DNA of 64,000 bases, from NCBI GenBank assembly GCA_002702705.1, contig PABH01000045.1:1-64000 (forward strand), given 5' to 3'. Under the pieces are notes generated by a model. It saw only the letters and a list, made by a program, of their open reading frames with translations. It did not search any database and was not told the DNA's origin. Positions 27,343 to 37,189 of this stretch are shown here, in pieces (the first letter of the stretch is position 1; each line of letters begins with the position of its first letter). The position numbers and the translations under genes were made by a program. This stretch comes from Anaerolineaceae bacterium (lineage in GTDB: Bacteria; Chloroflexota; Anaerolineae; Anaerolineales; Anaerolineaceae).

Positions 27343-30321
27343 TTATTTTTTAATTTCCTTTTTTAAAGCTTCTTTAAAGGTTTCAATCTCCGTATACAGC
27401 TTTCCCAGGTTTTGGTTTAGCCAATCCCCGTTCTGTTGGTTAGCGTAGTCTTCCATCTCATTTAATAAATTTATTAAGGCAACTGCACCTAAATTCGCAC
27501 TAGAACCTTTCATACGATGAAATAAATGTGCCAATTCCTTATAGTTCTTGTTCAATAACTCAACCTGAATTGTTGTTAAGTTTTGATCCACATCTCTTAA
27601 ATAGGTTGTAACCAATTCTTCCAATAAATGGGGTTCATCGTCATTTTGCAGACTCTTAATCCCATTTAAAATATCAAGCCGGAGAATTAATTGTCCATAA
27701 GATTGTGATGTGTTAGATTGGTATTTTTCATTATCCTGACCGCCTGGTAAACCAATCCATCGTTGAATCACTTGATTCAGTTGATCCAATTGGATCGGTT
27801 TGGATACATAGTCATCCATCCCAGCGCGCAGACATGTTTCTCGATCTCCTTGCATCGCATTGGCAGTCATGGCAATGATGGGTACATGGTGGCGGGAACT
27901 TATCAAAGCTTCGCGAATCAATCGGGTTGCTTCAAAGCCGTCCATCACGGGCATCTGGCAATCCATTAAAATCAAATCATACTGTTTTGGGTCCGCCAAT
28001 ACGGCATCAAGAACCTGTGTTCCGTCATCCGCCGTATCTACCTGATAACCCAATTTTTGCAATTGGATTTTGGCTAGACGCTGGTTTGTAACATCATCTT
28101 CAGCCAGCAGCAAGTGGTATCCATTCGCCTTAATTCTTTGGTCGGGCGATGAATTTTCGTTTGTTCGATTTGTTTGAAGCGGGGCTGTTTTTTTTCTTTT
28201 TATTTCTCCAACCAGGCCATCCGTTAATAATTTTGAAAACGCAGCTTGTTTTACCGGTTTTTCCATATACAAATCCGCCCCTGCATTTATTGCGATTTCT
28301 TCCAAACGGTCAAAATCATACGCACTCAGTAAAACCAATACCATCTCTTGATATGTCTCATGCTGACGAACATTTTTAATAAAATCTACGCCAGTTAGGT
28401 CTCCTGGCAAACTATAATCAATCAGTGCAATTTCAAACTGCTTTCCCAATTCTTTTTGAACGGCAATGCGGTGTTCAGCTTCTTGAATGGAATGTGCTAA
28501 TACGGGTTTCCCTCCCCATGCGGTGATATAACGTCCCAGAATTTCCGCTTGAAAAGGATGGTCTTCCAAAACCAAGACATTTACTCCATCCAAAAAAGTC
28601 AGAACTGGTGCCTCAAATCCAGTTGAATTCAAACGAACGGTAAAACTAAAGGTGGACCCCAATCGCTCTTGCGATACAAACCGGATACTTCCACCCATTA
28701 ATTCGACTAGTTTTCGAGAAATCGCCAAACCAAGCCCCGTACCGCCATATTTTCGGGTTGTGGATCCATCAGCCTGGGTAAATGGCTGAAATAACAGGTG
28801 TTTTGCCTTATCCGGTATACCTACCCCCGTATCTCGAATGGCAAACCGAATTTCATATTGCTCATCAATTTTTTTCCCCTCCACAGCGATGATAATTTCG
28901 CCACTTTCCGTAAACTTTATAGCATTGCCAATTAAATTAATCAAAATTTGTGAAATCCTAAGCGGATCTCCAATTAATTCTTTTGGAAGTGCAGGGGAAA
29001 TAAAAGACATGATCGCCAAGCCCTTTTCGCGTGCTTTTTGGGCAAACATTTCTACTGCACTTTCCACTACGGCGGTAAGATCAAAAGGCAAGTGTTCCAG
29101 CACTACTTTGCCAGCCTCGATTTTGGAAAAATCGAGGATATCGTTGATCAACCCCAATAGTAAATTTGCGGAATCCTTAACCGTTTGTGCATATTCCAAC
29201 TGTTCTTCATTCAAATCTGTATCTAAAAGCAGTTCGGTCATGCCAATCACAGCGTTCATCGGTGTGCGAATTTCGTGGCTCATAGTTGCCAAAAATTCTG
29301 ATTTTAAACGAGAAGCTTCCAATGCCTGGTCGCCACGTTTTAGAAGTTCTTCGTTCTTTTCCTTAATTTCTTGCGAATTCATTTGCAGTTTTTCAAAATA
29401 GAACTCTCTTTCAATCTCGGTCGCGACCCATCTAGCCATTAATTGTAATAAATCATCATCACTTGGGGGCAAACTCTCTGATTTTGTTTGAACGGAATAA
29501 AAACTTAATGTGCCGAATATCTGCCCATCCACGGTTAATGGCATGCCAAAATATGCACCAATCTGGACTGTTGGATTAAACGGAAAATACAAATTTAATG
29601 TTCGAAGGTCAATTTTCTCAACCGGTGCCGCTTCATTCAAGACTTGATTACAGATCGTTTCTTTTAATGGATATGCTTCTCCGATGGTGATTTTCCACCC
29701 TTCGGTATTAAATGCAGCAAAAATGGTAGAAGTTTCATTATTCACTCTAGAAACAATACCAACCTGATAACCAAAAATCTTACAACCAACAAACAACAGC
29801 GCTTCAATTTTTTCCATTGTGCCCAAATCTGTAGAAGCAGCGATATTAACAAGAGAACGCAGCGCTTCTTGGTTTTTTCGCAAGAGGTTTTCGGAAATAC
29901 GTCTTTTGGTTACATCTGTAAAAACAGCAATTGTTCCTAACCAGACGTCCTTTTGCCAAAATGGGACACTGGTTAATAAAGCAAAAACTTTTTGATTTTC
30001 TCTTGTATTGAGTTCCACTTCCAGGGTAAATCCTTCCTCCCCGGATCGCTCTTGAAAAATCTCTTCAACCTGCATCCCCCCAGCATAAATAATAGTTTCT
30101 GGTCGTTTGGTTACCAATTCAAAGGGGGAATAACCTAACATTTTTCCTAGAGCTGGATTGGCATACTCAAACTTCCCATTTGCATCAATGATACACAAAC
30201 CCTGTCCCATTTTATTCATAATCTGGATAGCTAAATCCCGTTGGGACTGAATTTCTTGATATGCCTGATCATGTGGTAATGATTCAGACGACGTAGTATT
30301 TTGATTTAATTGATTATCCAA
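27343..30321 (-). CDS. hybrid sensor histidine kinase (PAS-GAF-HisKA-HATPase-REC-REC-HPt)
   Basis: This is a 992-residue multi-step phosphorelay kinase. Domains in order: PAS about 28-140, GAF about 155-305, a short coiled coil, HisKA with phospho-His349 in MSHEIRTPMN, HATPase with NAIKFTESG and DTGVGIP/GGTGLGLAIS boxes to about 565, receiver 1 with Asp635, receiver 2 with Asp787, and an HPt domain with His935 in FHRMKGSSANLG. There is no membrane helix, so it senses a cytoplasmic signal. The start is TTG with AGGTGA six bases upstream. It lies 11 bp after the receiver-CpaE gene, so the two likely form one signalling unit. Confidence 0.95.
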   Translation of the reverse strand: MDNQLNQNTTSSESLPHDQAYQEIQSQRDLAIQIMNKMGQGLCIIDANGKFEYANPALGKMLGYSPFELVTKRPETIIYAGGMQVEEIFQERSGEEGFTLEVELNTRENQKVFALLTSVPFWQKDVWLGTIAVFTDVTKRRISENLLRKNQEALRSLVNIAASTDLGTMEKIEALLFVGCKIFGYQVGIVSRVNNETSTIFAAFNTEGWKITIGEAYPLKETICNQVLNEAAPVEKIDLRTLNLYFPFNPTVQIGAYFGMPLTVDGQIFGTLSFYSVQTKSESLPPSDDDLLQLMARWVATEIEREFYFEKLQMNSQEIKEKNEELLKRGDQALEASRLKSEFLATMSHEIRTPMNAVIGMTELLLDTDLNEEQLEYAQTVKDSANLLLGLINDILDFSKIEAGKVVLEHLPFDLTAVVESAVEMFAQKAREKGLAIMSFISPALPKELIGDPLRISQILINLIGNAIKFTESGEIIIAVEGKKIDEQYEIRFAIRDTGVGIPDKAKHLLFQPFTQADGSTTRKYGGTGLGLAISRKLVELMGGSIRFVSQERLGSTFSFTVRLNSTGFEAPVLTFLDGVNVLVLEDHPFQAEILGRYITAWGGKPVLAHSIQEAEHRIAVQKELGKQFEIALIDYSLPGDLTGVDFIKNVRQHETYQEMVLVLLSAYDFDRLEEIAINAGADLYMEKPVKQAAFSKLLTDGLVGEIKRKKTAPLQTNRTNENSSPDQRIKANGYHLLLAEDDVTNQRLAKIQLQKLGYQVDTADDGTQVLDAVLADPKQYDLILMDCQMPVMDGFEATRLIREALISSRHHVPIIAMTANAMQGDRETCLRAGMDDYVSKPIQLDQLNQVIQRWIGLPGGQDNEKYQSNTSQSYGQLILRLDILNGIKSLQNDDEPHLLEELVTTYLRDVDQNLTTIQVELLNKNYKELAHLFHRMKGSSANLGAVALINLLNEMEDYANQQNGDWLNQNLGKLYTEIETFKEALKKEIKK

Positions 30322-30332
30322 TAGTCACCTGA

Positions 30333-31529
30333 TTATTTTCCACGGGGATTTAAACGTAACCATGCTTGCGACGGATTTTCCGGTTTTGATTGTACATCTT
30401 CCTTTTTACTGATTTGATAAGCAATTTCTTCAAAAACTTCACCCAGGTCACTTTCCGGATCAGTAAACCAAACTGGTTTTCCTAAATTAATGGATTGAAC
30501 CATCTGTTCCGAAGCAAATGGGATTACAAAGTCAATTTTTCTTTTTAATACTCCTTCGATATCTTTTTTTGCTAATCCACGTCGCTCAAACACCCAATTT
30601 AATATAAGCTTACTGCTGTTCTCCGAGTAATTTAACCTCTTAAATGTTTCCAACAGCTCTGACATTGCTCGAATGGAAGCCAGATCAGGAGCAGATAAAG
30701 CCATAATCTCATCACTCACATCCAACCCTGCCAGGGTTGTTTCTCTGAAATCATGCGGTAAATCCAACACAATATAGGAAAAATGATGTTTTAAGACTTT
30801 TATTACCTTAGTCACCATCTCTGCGGTTACCATTTCTCCCTCTTCCACATGGCGCGGTGCCGCCAATACGGACACACCCGAATCATGAGTTAACATCACA
30901 TCTTTCAGCAATTCGTAATCAATTTCGTTAACCGGAATTCCTGCTAAATCCAACCATGTGTGTCGTAATGGGAGGTTTAATAAAAGGGCAGCCTGTCCCA
31001 TAGTAAGTGAAAGATCAATTATGGCAACGGGTTTTTCCCAAATACCAGCCAGACCACAGGCCAAATTGGTCACCAAAGATGAAACCCCAACCCCACCACG
31101 TAATGAAAATACGGATATCACCTTGGAAATTTCTGTTTGTTTTGGTGTCTCAATAGCAGCGCTGCGGCGTAAATGAACTTTAATGCGTGCCTGGAGTTCT
31201 GCAGGTTGGAACGGTTTAGTGAGGTAGTCATCGGCCCCAGCTTCAAAACCTTTAACCTTTTCGTCTAATGAATCGTGGGCTGTTAACATCATTACAGGCA
31301 CATGGGCTGTTTCAGGTTTGGCACGCAAACGGCGGCATACTTCGTATCCATCCATATCCGGCATCGTAATATCCAATAGAATGATATCCGGAACCATTTC
31401 TTCTAAAATTGCTAACGCTTCCAAACCATTGGAAGCAGTAAACACATCATATCCGGCGCGAATTAGCGTTGCCCGCACCACTTTTAAATTTACTGGATTA
31501 TCATCCACAGCTAAAATTCGTTCGGCCAT
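30333..31529 (-). CDS. response regulator receiver fused to CpaE/TadZ-like ATPase
   Basis: This protein has 398 residues. The N-terminal receiver (about 1-122) has acidic residues DD9-10, phospho-Asp53 and Lys105 in LTKPF. The C-terminal part is a MinD/ParA-type domain like CpaE or TadZ, which places pili or other surface machines at a pole. The P-loop reads RGGVGVSS (144-151), so Val149 replaces the usual catalytic Lys. The ATPase is therefore probably degenerate, as in some TadZ proteins. No Tad/Flp pilus genes are nearby. The start is at MAERILAVDD with GAGG upstream; it is coupled to the hybrid kinase. Confidence 0.88.
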   Translation of the reverse strand: MAERILAVDDNPVNLKVVRATLIRAGYDVFTASNGLEALAILEEMVPDIILLDITMPDMDGYEVCRRLRAKPETAHVPVMMLTAHDSLDEKVKGFEAGADDYLTKPFQPAELQARIKVHLRRSAAIETPKQTEISKVISVFSLRGGVGVSSLVTNLACGLAGIWEKPVAIIDLSLTMGQAALLLNLPLRHTWLDLAGIPVNEIDYELLKDVMLTHDSGVSVLAAPRHVEEGEMVTAEMVTKVIKVLKHHFSYIVLDLPHDFRETTLAGLDVSDEIMALSAPDLASIRAMSELLETFKRLNYSENSSKLILNWVFERRGLAKKDIEGVLKRKIDFVIPFASEQMVQSINLGKPVWFTDPESDLGEVFEEIAYQISKKEDVQSKPENPSQAWLRLNPRGK

Positions 31530-31591
31530 ACTAAACCTCAATTCGGATTAGGAATCTCCTGATTTAAAGTAGCATAAAAGATGAAATTAAG

Positions 31592-32266
31592 CTAATTTTC
31601 CTGAAAAGGAAGGATCATTTCCTTTTGGTCTATCTTTGCATTATTCACCAAACGGTTCACGGCGTAAACCGTTAAGTCTTCTTTTGGGTATGGTTTTAAC
31701 ATGTTTTTTACATTCGTTGGGGAATTTGGTTTTAACCAATCCCACATCACCTGTTGATCGAGAATAACGGGCATGCGATCATGAATGGGTGCTACCACTG
31801 GATTTGCTTTCGTGGTAATGATTGCAGCACTCCATAATTCGCCCCCATCTGGGGACTGCCAAATTTCCCAAATACCGGCAAAGGCAAATGGTCGTTTGTC
31901 CTTCATGTGGAAATAAAATGGGATGGAAGGCGCCTTTTTATCTCCTGTTTTTTTCCATTCATAAAAACCATCTGCCAGGATTAAGCACCGCCGTCTTTGA
32001 AATGCCGCCCGGAAAGAAGGTTTTTCATCAATCGTTTCACTACGGGCATTAATTAAACGGCTGCCTATCTGGATATCTTTCGCCCAACTTGGGACCAGCC
32101 CCCAATACAAAAATTCAACATTTCTTCGTTTTTCATCTAAAACCGCAGCCAACGGTTGAGAAGGTGCAATATTATATCGAGGCACAATTTCCTGGGGTAC
32201 TTCATTCAGACCCAGCGCTAATTGCAATTCATTGGCCTTATAGGATAATGTAAACCGTCCACACAT
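31592..32266 (-). CDS. SRAP domain protein (YedK/HMCES-like)
   Basis: This protein crosslinks to abasic sites in single-stranded DNA and so shields them from strand breaks. The 224-residue protein has Cys2 after Met removal (MCGRFTLS), the NARSET segment, Glu in DGFYEWKK and His in PIHDRMPVIL, which are the active-site set of the family. No LexA protein is in the window. It diverges from the FTCD gene; the two start codons lie 70 bp apart. Confidence 0.94.
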   Translation of the reverse strand: MCGRFTLSYKANELQLALGLNEVPQEIVPRYNIAPSQPLAAVLDEKRRNVEFLYWGLVPSWAKDIQIGSRLINARSETIDEKPSFRAAFQRRRCLILADGFYEWKKTGDKKAPSIPFYFHMKDKRPFAFAGIWEIWQSPDGGELWSAAIITTKANPVVAPIHDRMPVILDQQVMWDWLKPNSPTNVKNMLKPYPKEDLTVYAVNRLVNNAKIDQKEMILPFQEN

Positions 32267-32336
32267 GAGATTAATCCCTTTGGAATTGAATTTGGTTCGT
32301 TATAATAATATTATCTCATATTTGGAGAGGATTTTT

Positions 32337-33884
32337 ATGACAAGCCCCCTTGTAGAATGTATACCTAATTTTTCAGAAGCACGCAGACGAGAAGTGATCG
32401 AAACAATCCTGGAAAGTATTCGAAGTGTCCCCAACGTCCATATTTTAGATCACCATTCGGATGTAGACCACAATCGTACCGTTGTCACATATATTGGCAG
32501 TCCTGCGGAAGTGGAAGAAGCAGCATTTCAAGCCATTCAGACTGCTGCCAAGTTAATTAATCTCGATGAACATGAGGGAGAACACCCCCGCTTAGGTGCC
32601 ACTGATGTGGTGCCATTTGTCCCGATCAGTGAGATCACCATGCAGGAATGTGTGGAAATGGCTCGCCGTCTTGCCAAACGGGTAGGCAGTGAACTTAACT
32701 TACCTACTTTTTTATATGAAGAAGCAGCTACCATCCCGGAAAAACAAAACCTGGAGAGTATTCGCAAAGGTCAGTACGAAGCACTGAAAGAAGAGATTGG
32801 TTCCTCCCCCGTTCGTACTCCCGATTTTGGACCTTATCAACTCGGCCCAGCGGGTGCAACCGTGATTGGTGCCCGACAACCGTTAATCGCCTTTAATATT
32901 TATCTCACCACCAATGACGTCAGTATTGCCCAAAAAATTGGACGGGCGGTTCGTCATTCATCCGGTGGATTGAGGTATGTAAAAGCAATGGGGGTTTTAG
33001 TAGAAGGACGAGCACAAGTTTCAATGAACCTGACCAATTTTTCAAAAACCCCAATTGCCCGCGTGGTGGAATTTGTACGGCGCGAAGCAGAACGGTATGG
33101 GGTAGGGATCCATTCCAGCGAATTGGTTGGATTAATCCCCCAGGCGGCGTTAATTGACGCGGCTTTATGGTATGCTCAATTAGATGGTTTTGAGAACAGC
33201 CAGATTTTAGAGCAGCGTTTATTTGAAGCTGCTCGCACAAATAATGGAAATTCCGAAACAGAAGAACCTGGATTTCTAGATCAATTGGCTTCTGCAGCGC
33301 CTACCCCAGGCGGAGGCTCCGCAGCCGCTTATGCTTCCGCTTCAGCCGCTGCCCTGGTCGCAATGGTAGCACGCACTACCACCGGCAAAAAGAAATACGC
33401 CGATGTACAGGATAAAATGTGGGTTTTAATTGACCAGGCTGAAGAATTACGAGCAGCATTAACCGAAGGTGTAAAGAAGGATTCCGAAGCTTTTGATGGT
33501 GTGATGGCAGCGTTTAAATTACCGAAAAACTCAGAAGAAGAAATTGCAGCCCGAAGTACAGCTATTCAAAAGGCAACCTTAAGTGCCACAGATGTTCCCT
33601 TACAATCTGCGAAAAATTCACTATCTGTAATGGAATTAGCTCTCGAAGCGGCTACTTATGGCAACTTAAACGCCATCTCCGATGCCGGAGCTGCTTTTAA
33701 TATCGCAAAAGCTGGTCTCACAGCCGCTGGTTTAAATGTTCGCATCAATGTCCCTGGTTTAGAAAACCAAAAAGTTCAAGAGGATTTTCTTACCCAAATC
33801 AACCAACTTGAAAACAAAGGACGGGAATTAGAAGCTCAATTATTTACTATCTTAAAAGAACGCGGTAATTTCCAATTTGATTGA
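32337..33884 (+). CDS. bifunctional glutamate formiminotransferase / formiminotetrahydrofolate cyclodeaminase
   Basis: This fusion feeds one-carbon units from histidine breakdown into folate. The 515-residue protein joins an N-terminal formiminotransferase (about 1-300; VECIPNFSEAR, LGATDVVPFVP, RHSSGGLRYVKAMG) to a C-terminal cyclodeaminase (about 320-515; PTPGGGSAAAYASASAAALVAMVAR). The same fusion is found in vertebrates and some bacteria. The start is at MTSPLVECIP with GGAGAGG upstream. Other hut genes are not in the window. It overlaps the next gene by eight bases. Confidence 0.93.
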   Translation: MTSPLVECIPNFSEARRREVIETILESIRSVPNVHILDHHSDVDHNRTVVTYIGSPAEVEEAAFQAIQTAAKLINLDEHEGEHPRLGATDVVPFVPISEITMQECVEMARRLAKRVGSELNLPTFLYEEAATIPEKQNLESIRKGQYEALKEEIGSSPVRTPDFGPYQLGPAGATVIGARQPLIAFNIYLTTNDVSIAQKIGRAVRHSSGGLRYVKAMGVLVEGRAQVSMNLTNFSKTPIARVVEFVRREAERYGVGIHSSELVGLIPQAALIDAALWYAQLDGFENSQILEQRLFEAARTNNGNSETEEPGFLDQLASAAPTPGGGSAAAYASASAAALVAMVARTTTGKKKYADVQDKMWVLIDQAEELRAALTEGVKKDSEAFDGVMAAFKLPKNSEEEIAARSTAIQKATLSATDVPLQSAKNSLSVMELALEAATYGNLNAISDAGAAFNIAKAGLTAAGLNVRINVPGLENQKVQEDFLTQINQLENKGRELEAQLFTILKERGNFQFD

Positions 33885-34926
33885 TAGATTATTACGAGTG
33901 TGTTGGATTTTTATACTCCTTGCAGGTGGCTGTGTTTCGCCACCTGCAAGTCTTCATATACAGACCAAGACTCCACAACTCACCAGCGAACCCGCACCCA
34001 CCTTGGAAAATTTATCCCCTACGGAAACTAACCAACCAACAGCCGTTGCGACAACATTCTCGAAACCCACCGCAGAGCAACCCATTATTTCCATTAGCCC
34101 AACGCCAACGCTGATCCCCGCTTTATTTTCTGGTTGTGAGCAATCTGTTTGTTACACCCCGTTTAAAGGGATTCTAAAACTACCCGTACCGCAAGGGGAT
34201 AATCAAAACGTAGAACCCTCCTATCGTTACGGCACAACCCAAAATGGAGAACGAATCCCGCATGAAGGTGTCGAATTTTACGCTTTGTTTGGCAGCCCAG
34301 TTCTTGCCGCTCAAGATGGGGTTGTTTTGTATGCCGGTAATGATGAGAAAAACCAATGGGGGCGATTTACAAATTTTTACGGAAACTTGATTATTGTAAA
34401 ACATACGTTGAGCACTTTTTCCCAACCTGTATTCACTCTTTACGCACACCTCTCAGAAATTCTGGTAAATACCGGCGATTCTGTACAGGCAGGGGAAAAA
34501 ATTGGCGAGGTTGGTGCCAGTGGCAGCGCGATGGGCAGTCATCTTCATTTTGAAGTTCGGCTTGATCAATCCGGCTTACAAAACATACAAAACCCAGAAC
34601 TTTTTTTAGAGTTAAAAAATAATTCAAATAAAAAAACTGGTATACTGGTTGGCAGGGTTTTTAGCGAATTTACCTCACAAACCAGCCAAATATTAGTCAT
34701 TCAAAAAATTGAAAATGGCACACTCCAAACCAACCAGGCACTCTATTTGGAAACCTATGCTGCCAATATTCCATCCAACGCCCAATTAAATGAAAATTTT
34801 GTGATTAGTAATTTGCCAGCAGGTCAATATCGTATCAGTACTTTTATTGAAGAACGATTTTTTGAAAGCTATATTTTTATTGAAGAAAACACACTTACAT
34901 TCATCAATTTAAATTTGGAGGAATAA
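33877..34926 (+). CDS. M23 (LytM) metallopeptidase-like lipoprotein
   Basis: This is an exported protein of 349 residues. A signal peptide ends in the lipobox LAGGC, followed by a Thr/Pro-rich linker, then an M23 domain (about 105-235) with [21 protein letters not shown] and GSHLHFEVR. The first zinc motif is HEGVEF, so the usual Asp is replaced by Glu, and activity is uncertain. A C-terminal beta domain of about 100 residues resembles a carboxypeptidase-regulatory-like fold ([13 protein letters not shown]). The gene overlaps the FTCD stop and precedes dcd by two bases, so it is in the same message. Confidence 0.82.
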   Translation: MIDRLLRVCWIFILLAGGCVSPPASLHIQTKTPQLTSEPAPTLENLSPTETNQPTAVATTFSKPTAEQPIISISPTPTLIPALFSGCEQSVCYTPFKGILKLPVPQGDNQNVEPSYRYGTTQNGERIPHEGVEFYALFGSPVLAAQDGVVLYAGNDEKNQWGRFTNFYGNLIIVKHTLSTFSQPVFTLYAHLSEILVNTGDSVQAGEKIGEVGASGSAMGSHLHFEVRLDQSGLQNIQNPELFLELKNNSNKKTGILVGRVFSEFTSQTSQILVIQKIENGTLQTNQALYLETYAANIPSNAQLNENFVISNLPAGQYRISTFIEERFFESYIFIEENTLTFINLNLEE

Positions 34927-34928
34927 TA

Positions 34929-35483
34929 ATGGGATTAAAACCGGATCATTGGATTAGAAAAATGTCTCTGGAACAAGGCATGATTGAACCATTTCAAGAA
35001 GGTAAAAAACGGCCTGGTGTCATTTCCTATGGTTTATCATCATACGGTTATGATGTGCGGGTAGCGGATGAATATAAAATTTTTACCAATGTTTTTTCTG
35101 CAACTGTAGATCCAAAACAATTCGACACGCGGTCAATGGTAGATTTTAAAGGTGATGTTTGTATTATTCCACCAAATTCTTTTGCGCTGGCAAAAACCGT
35201 CGAGTACTTCCGCATTCCACGTGGTGTCATGACAATCTGTGTTGGTAAAAGCACCTACGCGCGGTGTGGCATTATCGTGAACGTCACGCCATTTGAACCG
35301 GAGTGGGAAGGGTATGTTACCCTAGAAATTTCCAACACGACACCATTACCAGCGAAAATATATTCCAATGAAGGCATTTCCCAGGTTATATTTTTAGAAG
35401 GAGACGAGGTCTGTGAGACCAGTTACGCCGATAAAAAAGGGAAATACCAAAACCAACAAGGAATCTTATTACCGAGATTATAA
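34929..35483 (+). CDS. dcd: dCTP deaminase
   Basis: This enzyme converts dCTP to dUTP for thymidylate synthesis. The 184-residue protein has [26 protein letters not shown], the catalytic [23 protein letters not shown] segment with its Glu, and ISQVIFLEG. Single-function dCTP deaminase is preferred over the bifunctional dCTP deaminase-dUTPase because of length and general fit, but this is not certain. It is the last gene of a three-gene unit and is closed by a long terminator. Confidence 0.92.
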   Translation: MGLKPDHWIRKMSLEQGMIEPFQEGKKRPGVISYGLSSYGYDVRVADEYKIFTNVFSATVDPKQFDTRSMVDFKGDVCIIPPNSFALAKTVEYFRIPRGVMTICVGKSTYARCGIIVNVTPFEPEWEGYVTLEISNTTPLPAKIYSNEGISQVIFLEGDEVCETSYADKKGKYQNQQGILLPRL

Positions 35484-35516
35484 AATAGAGGGCGCTTCTC
35501 GCGCCCTCTATTTTAT
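35480..35516. terminator. bidirectional terminator after dcd
   Basis: A 16-bp perfect stem (ATAAAATAGAGGGCGC and complement, loop TTCTC) begins in the dcd stop codon and overlaps the stop of the convergent gene. Confidence 0.92.
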
Positions 35517-37018
35517 AATCCAAAGTCCCAACCAATTTGATAATCCGGATTCATAAAATTATAGACCACTTGTGATAACTCCGCCGTCAATAAATTGGCG
35601 GTATCAAATAATAACTGGTTGGGTGAATAGATAAAAATACTCAACACAAAATCATTTTCTTCTGCATAAACAATGCCGACATCACTAAAAGTATGGATCA
35701 ATCCATCGCTTTCTTCACTCCAGCCATGTTTATGAGCAATTGGTGTTGCCTCCGGTAATCCACTCTCTATTAAAGCACCCATTTGATTTCGTTTTAAGGT
35801 CTCCACAGCCAATTGACATTTTTCCTGAGTCATATTTTCACCCAGTCTTGTGATTAATGGACCTCTGCCATTTTGCTCACATTCATATAACCAACTTAAT
35901 AAGGTACTGATATCAGCTACAGTGGTTTGATTATATAAATCTGCATTTAAATTAAGATCGCTTCTCTGATTAGCCGGTGTCTGATAAAGATCTAATAAAG
36001 GTGCACCCAGATAAAAATAACCAGCAATAAATGTATTATTCAAACCCAATGAATTCTGCATGTCCTCCGTGACCACTAATGGGCCCCGTACAGCATCAAT
36101 TTCCTCCATTAAACGATCTGCCGGATCGTTTTCGGAATAAATGATCATGTAATTTATCCAACCCTGCTCCAAGTCCGATAATGGCAAATCAAGGCGAGAC
36201 AATGAAGATAACAAAATTGGGATTTTCATCGTGCTGGCTGCCGTAAATGCCACATCAGGAGAAAATGGCTGCAAGTTATTGGAAGTGAAATGATAAATTG
36301 AATTGTCTGAAAGACGTTCGGCTTGCAGTTCCACCACGCCGGTAAAATTCTGCGACATCAAAACCTGATTCAGTTGGTAGATTAACATTTCATTTGTTAA
36401 TTGATTTGTTTCCCCAACTTCATAAGGGATTTCAATGATACGTTCTTGCGGTGATAAATAGGCATCAATTAATCCGTCTTGTAAAACAGGCAGATTTATC
36501 TGTTTGCTCTGTTGACCGGTTATAAATTGGGTTGTACCTTTTAGGGGATAGGAAGGAGTTCCAGGTATTTCATATCTTGGCAAAATTTCTGAAGACAAGA
36601 ATGCCTGTAAGACATCACCATCCAAATTCCACACCAATTCATTGGAAACCGAAAAATCTTCGTAATTATTCCACAAGTACTGTTTAAACCAAAACCAGGT
36701 AGATTGTTTCTCACAAAGTTCCAACCCCTTCTGCACCATTTTTTCTTCATCAATTGAAAAACCAAGTGATTGTGGATTTATCGCAAATTGATGATTTTCA
36801 ACTTGCATCAAAAACGGGGAATCATATACCAAAACCAAACGCTGTTTTGCTTCTTCGGCTGTTAACCCTCCTACCGGCACATGTGATAACTCAGTTCCAT
36901 CCGGAAAGCGGCATTCGACTGATTTAGCTCGCTGATAGGTAATATAAGTCAAATATAAACTGATCAAAATTAATATCAAACCGGGAATTAATAAAAACTT
37001 ATAAATTCGTTTGTTCAA
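35513..37018 (-). CDS. class A beta-lactamase-like serine hydrolase, membrane-anchored
   Basis: This is an exported protein of about 501 residues with an N-terminal membrane helix. A first region (about 40-230) contains a PG-binding/VanW-like beta segment (SHVPVGGLTAEEAKQRL). The second half is a penicillin-recognising fold with the nucleophile motif STMK, SEND in place of SDN, and HKHG in place of KTG. A cell-wall or unknown ester role is as likely as beta-lactam hydrolysis. A TTG start at 37018 is preferred because AGGAG lies six bases upstream; an ATG at 37048 lacks a ribosome site. Confidence 0.8.
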   Translation of the reverse strand: MNKRIYKFLLIPGLILILISLYLTYITYQRAKSVECRFPDGTELSHVPVGGLTAEEAKQRLVLVYDSPFLMQVENHQFAINPQSLGFSIDEEKMVQKGLELCEKQSTWFWFKQYLWNNYEDFSVSNELVWNLDGDVLQAFLSSEILPRYEIPGTPSYPLKGTTQFITGQQSKQINLPVLQDGLIDAYLSPQERIIEIPYEVGETNQLTNEMLIYQLNQVLMSQNFTGVVELQAERLSDNSIYHFTSNNLQPFSPDVAFTAASTMKIPILLSSLSRLDLPLSDLEQGWINYMIIYSENDPADRLMEEIDAVRGPLVVTEDMQNSLGLNNTFIAGYFYLGAPLLDLYQTPANQRSDLNLNADLYNQTTVADISTLLSWLYECEQNGRGPLITRLGENMTQEKCQLAVETLKRNQMGALIESGLPEATPIAHKHGWSEESDGLIHTFSDVGIVYAEENDFVLSIFIYSPNQLLFDTANLLTAELSQVVYNFMNPDYQIGWDFGL

Positions 37019-37189
37019 ATTTTTCTCCTGTTGTACTCCCGTCATCATAAAACATGTTTCAAAATTTTTCCAGGCTAAATTCAGTGCACGAAAACGCAGC
37101 GGAAGGGTTAAAATTCTAATACAATAAATTCATTATTGTTCACGAAACCCTGATAAAATTTAAAGCTCATTGAACCAATGGAGAACACA

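Noticed and set aside
28838-29401. Open frame antisense to the hybrid kinase
   Set aside because: It lies wholly inside the kinase coding region opposite the HATPase and HisKA domains and shows no family pattern.
35513-37048. Antibiotic-resistance beta-lactamase
   Set aside because: STMK is present but SDN and KTG are altered and a long wall-binding-like N-terminal region precedes the fold; a resistance role is not supported.
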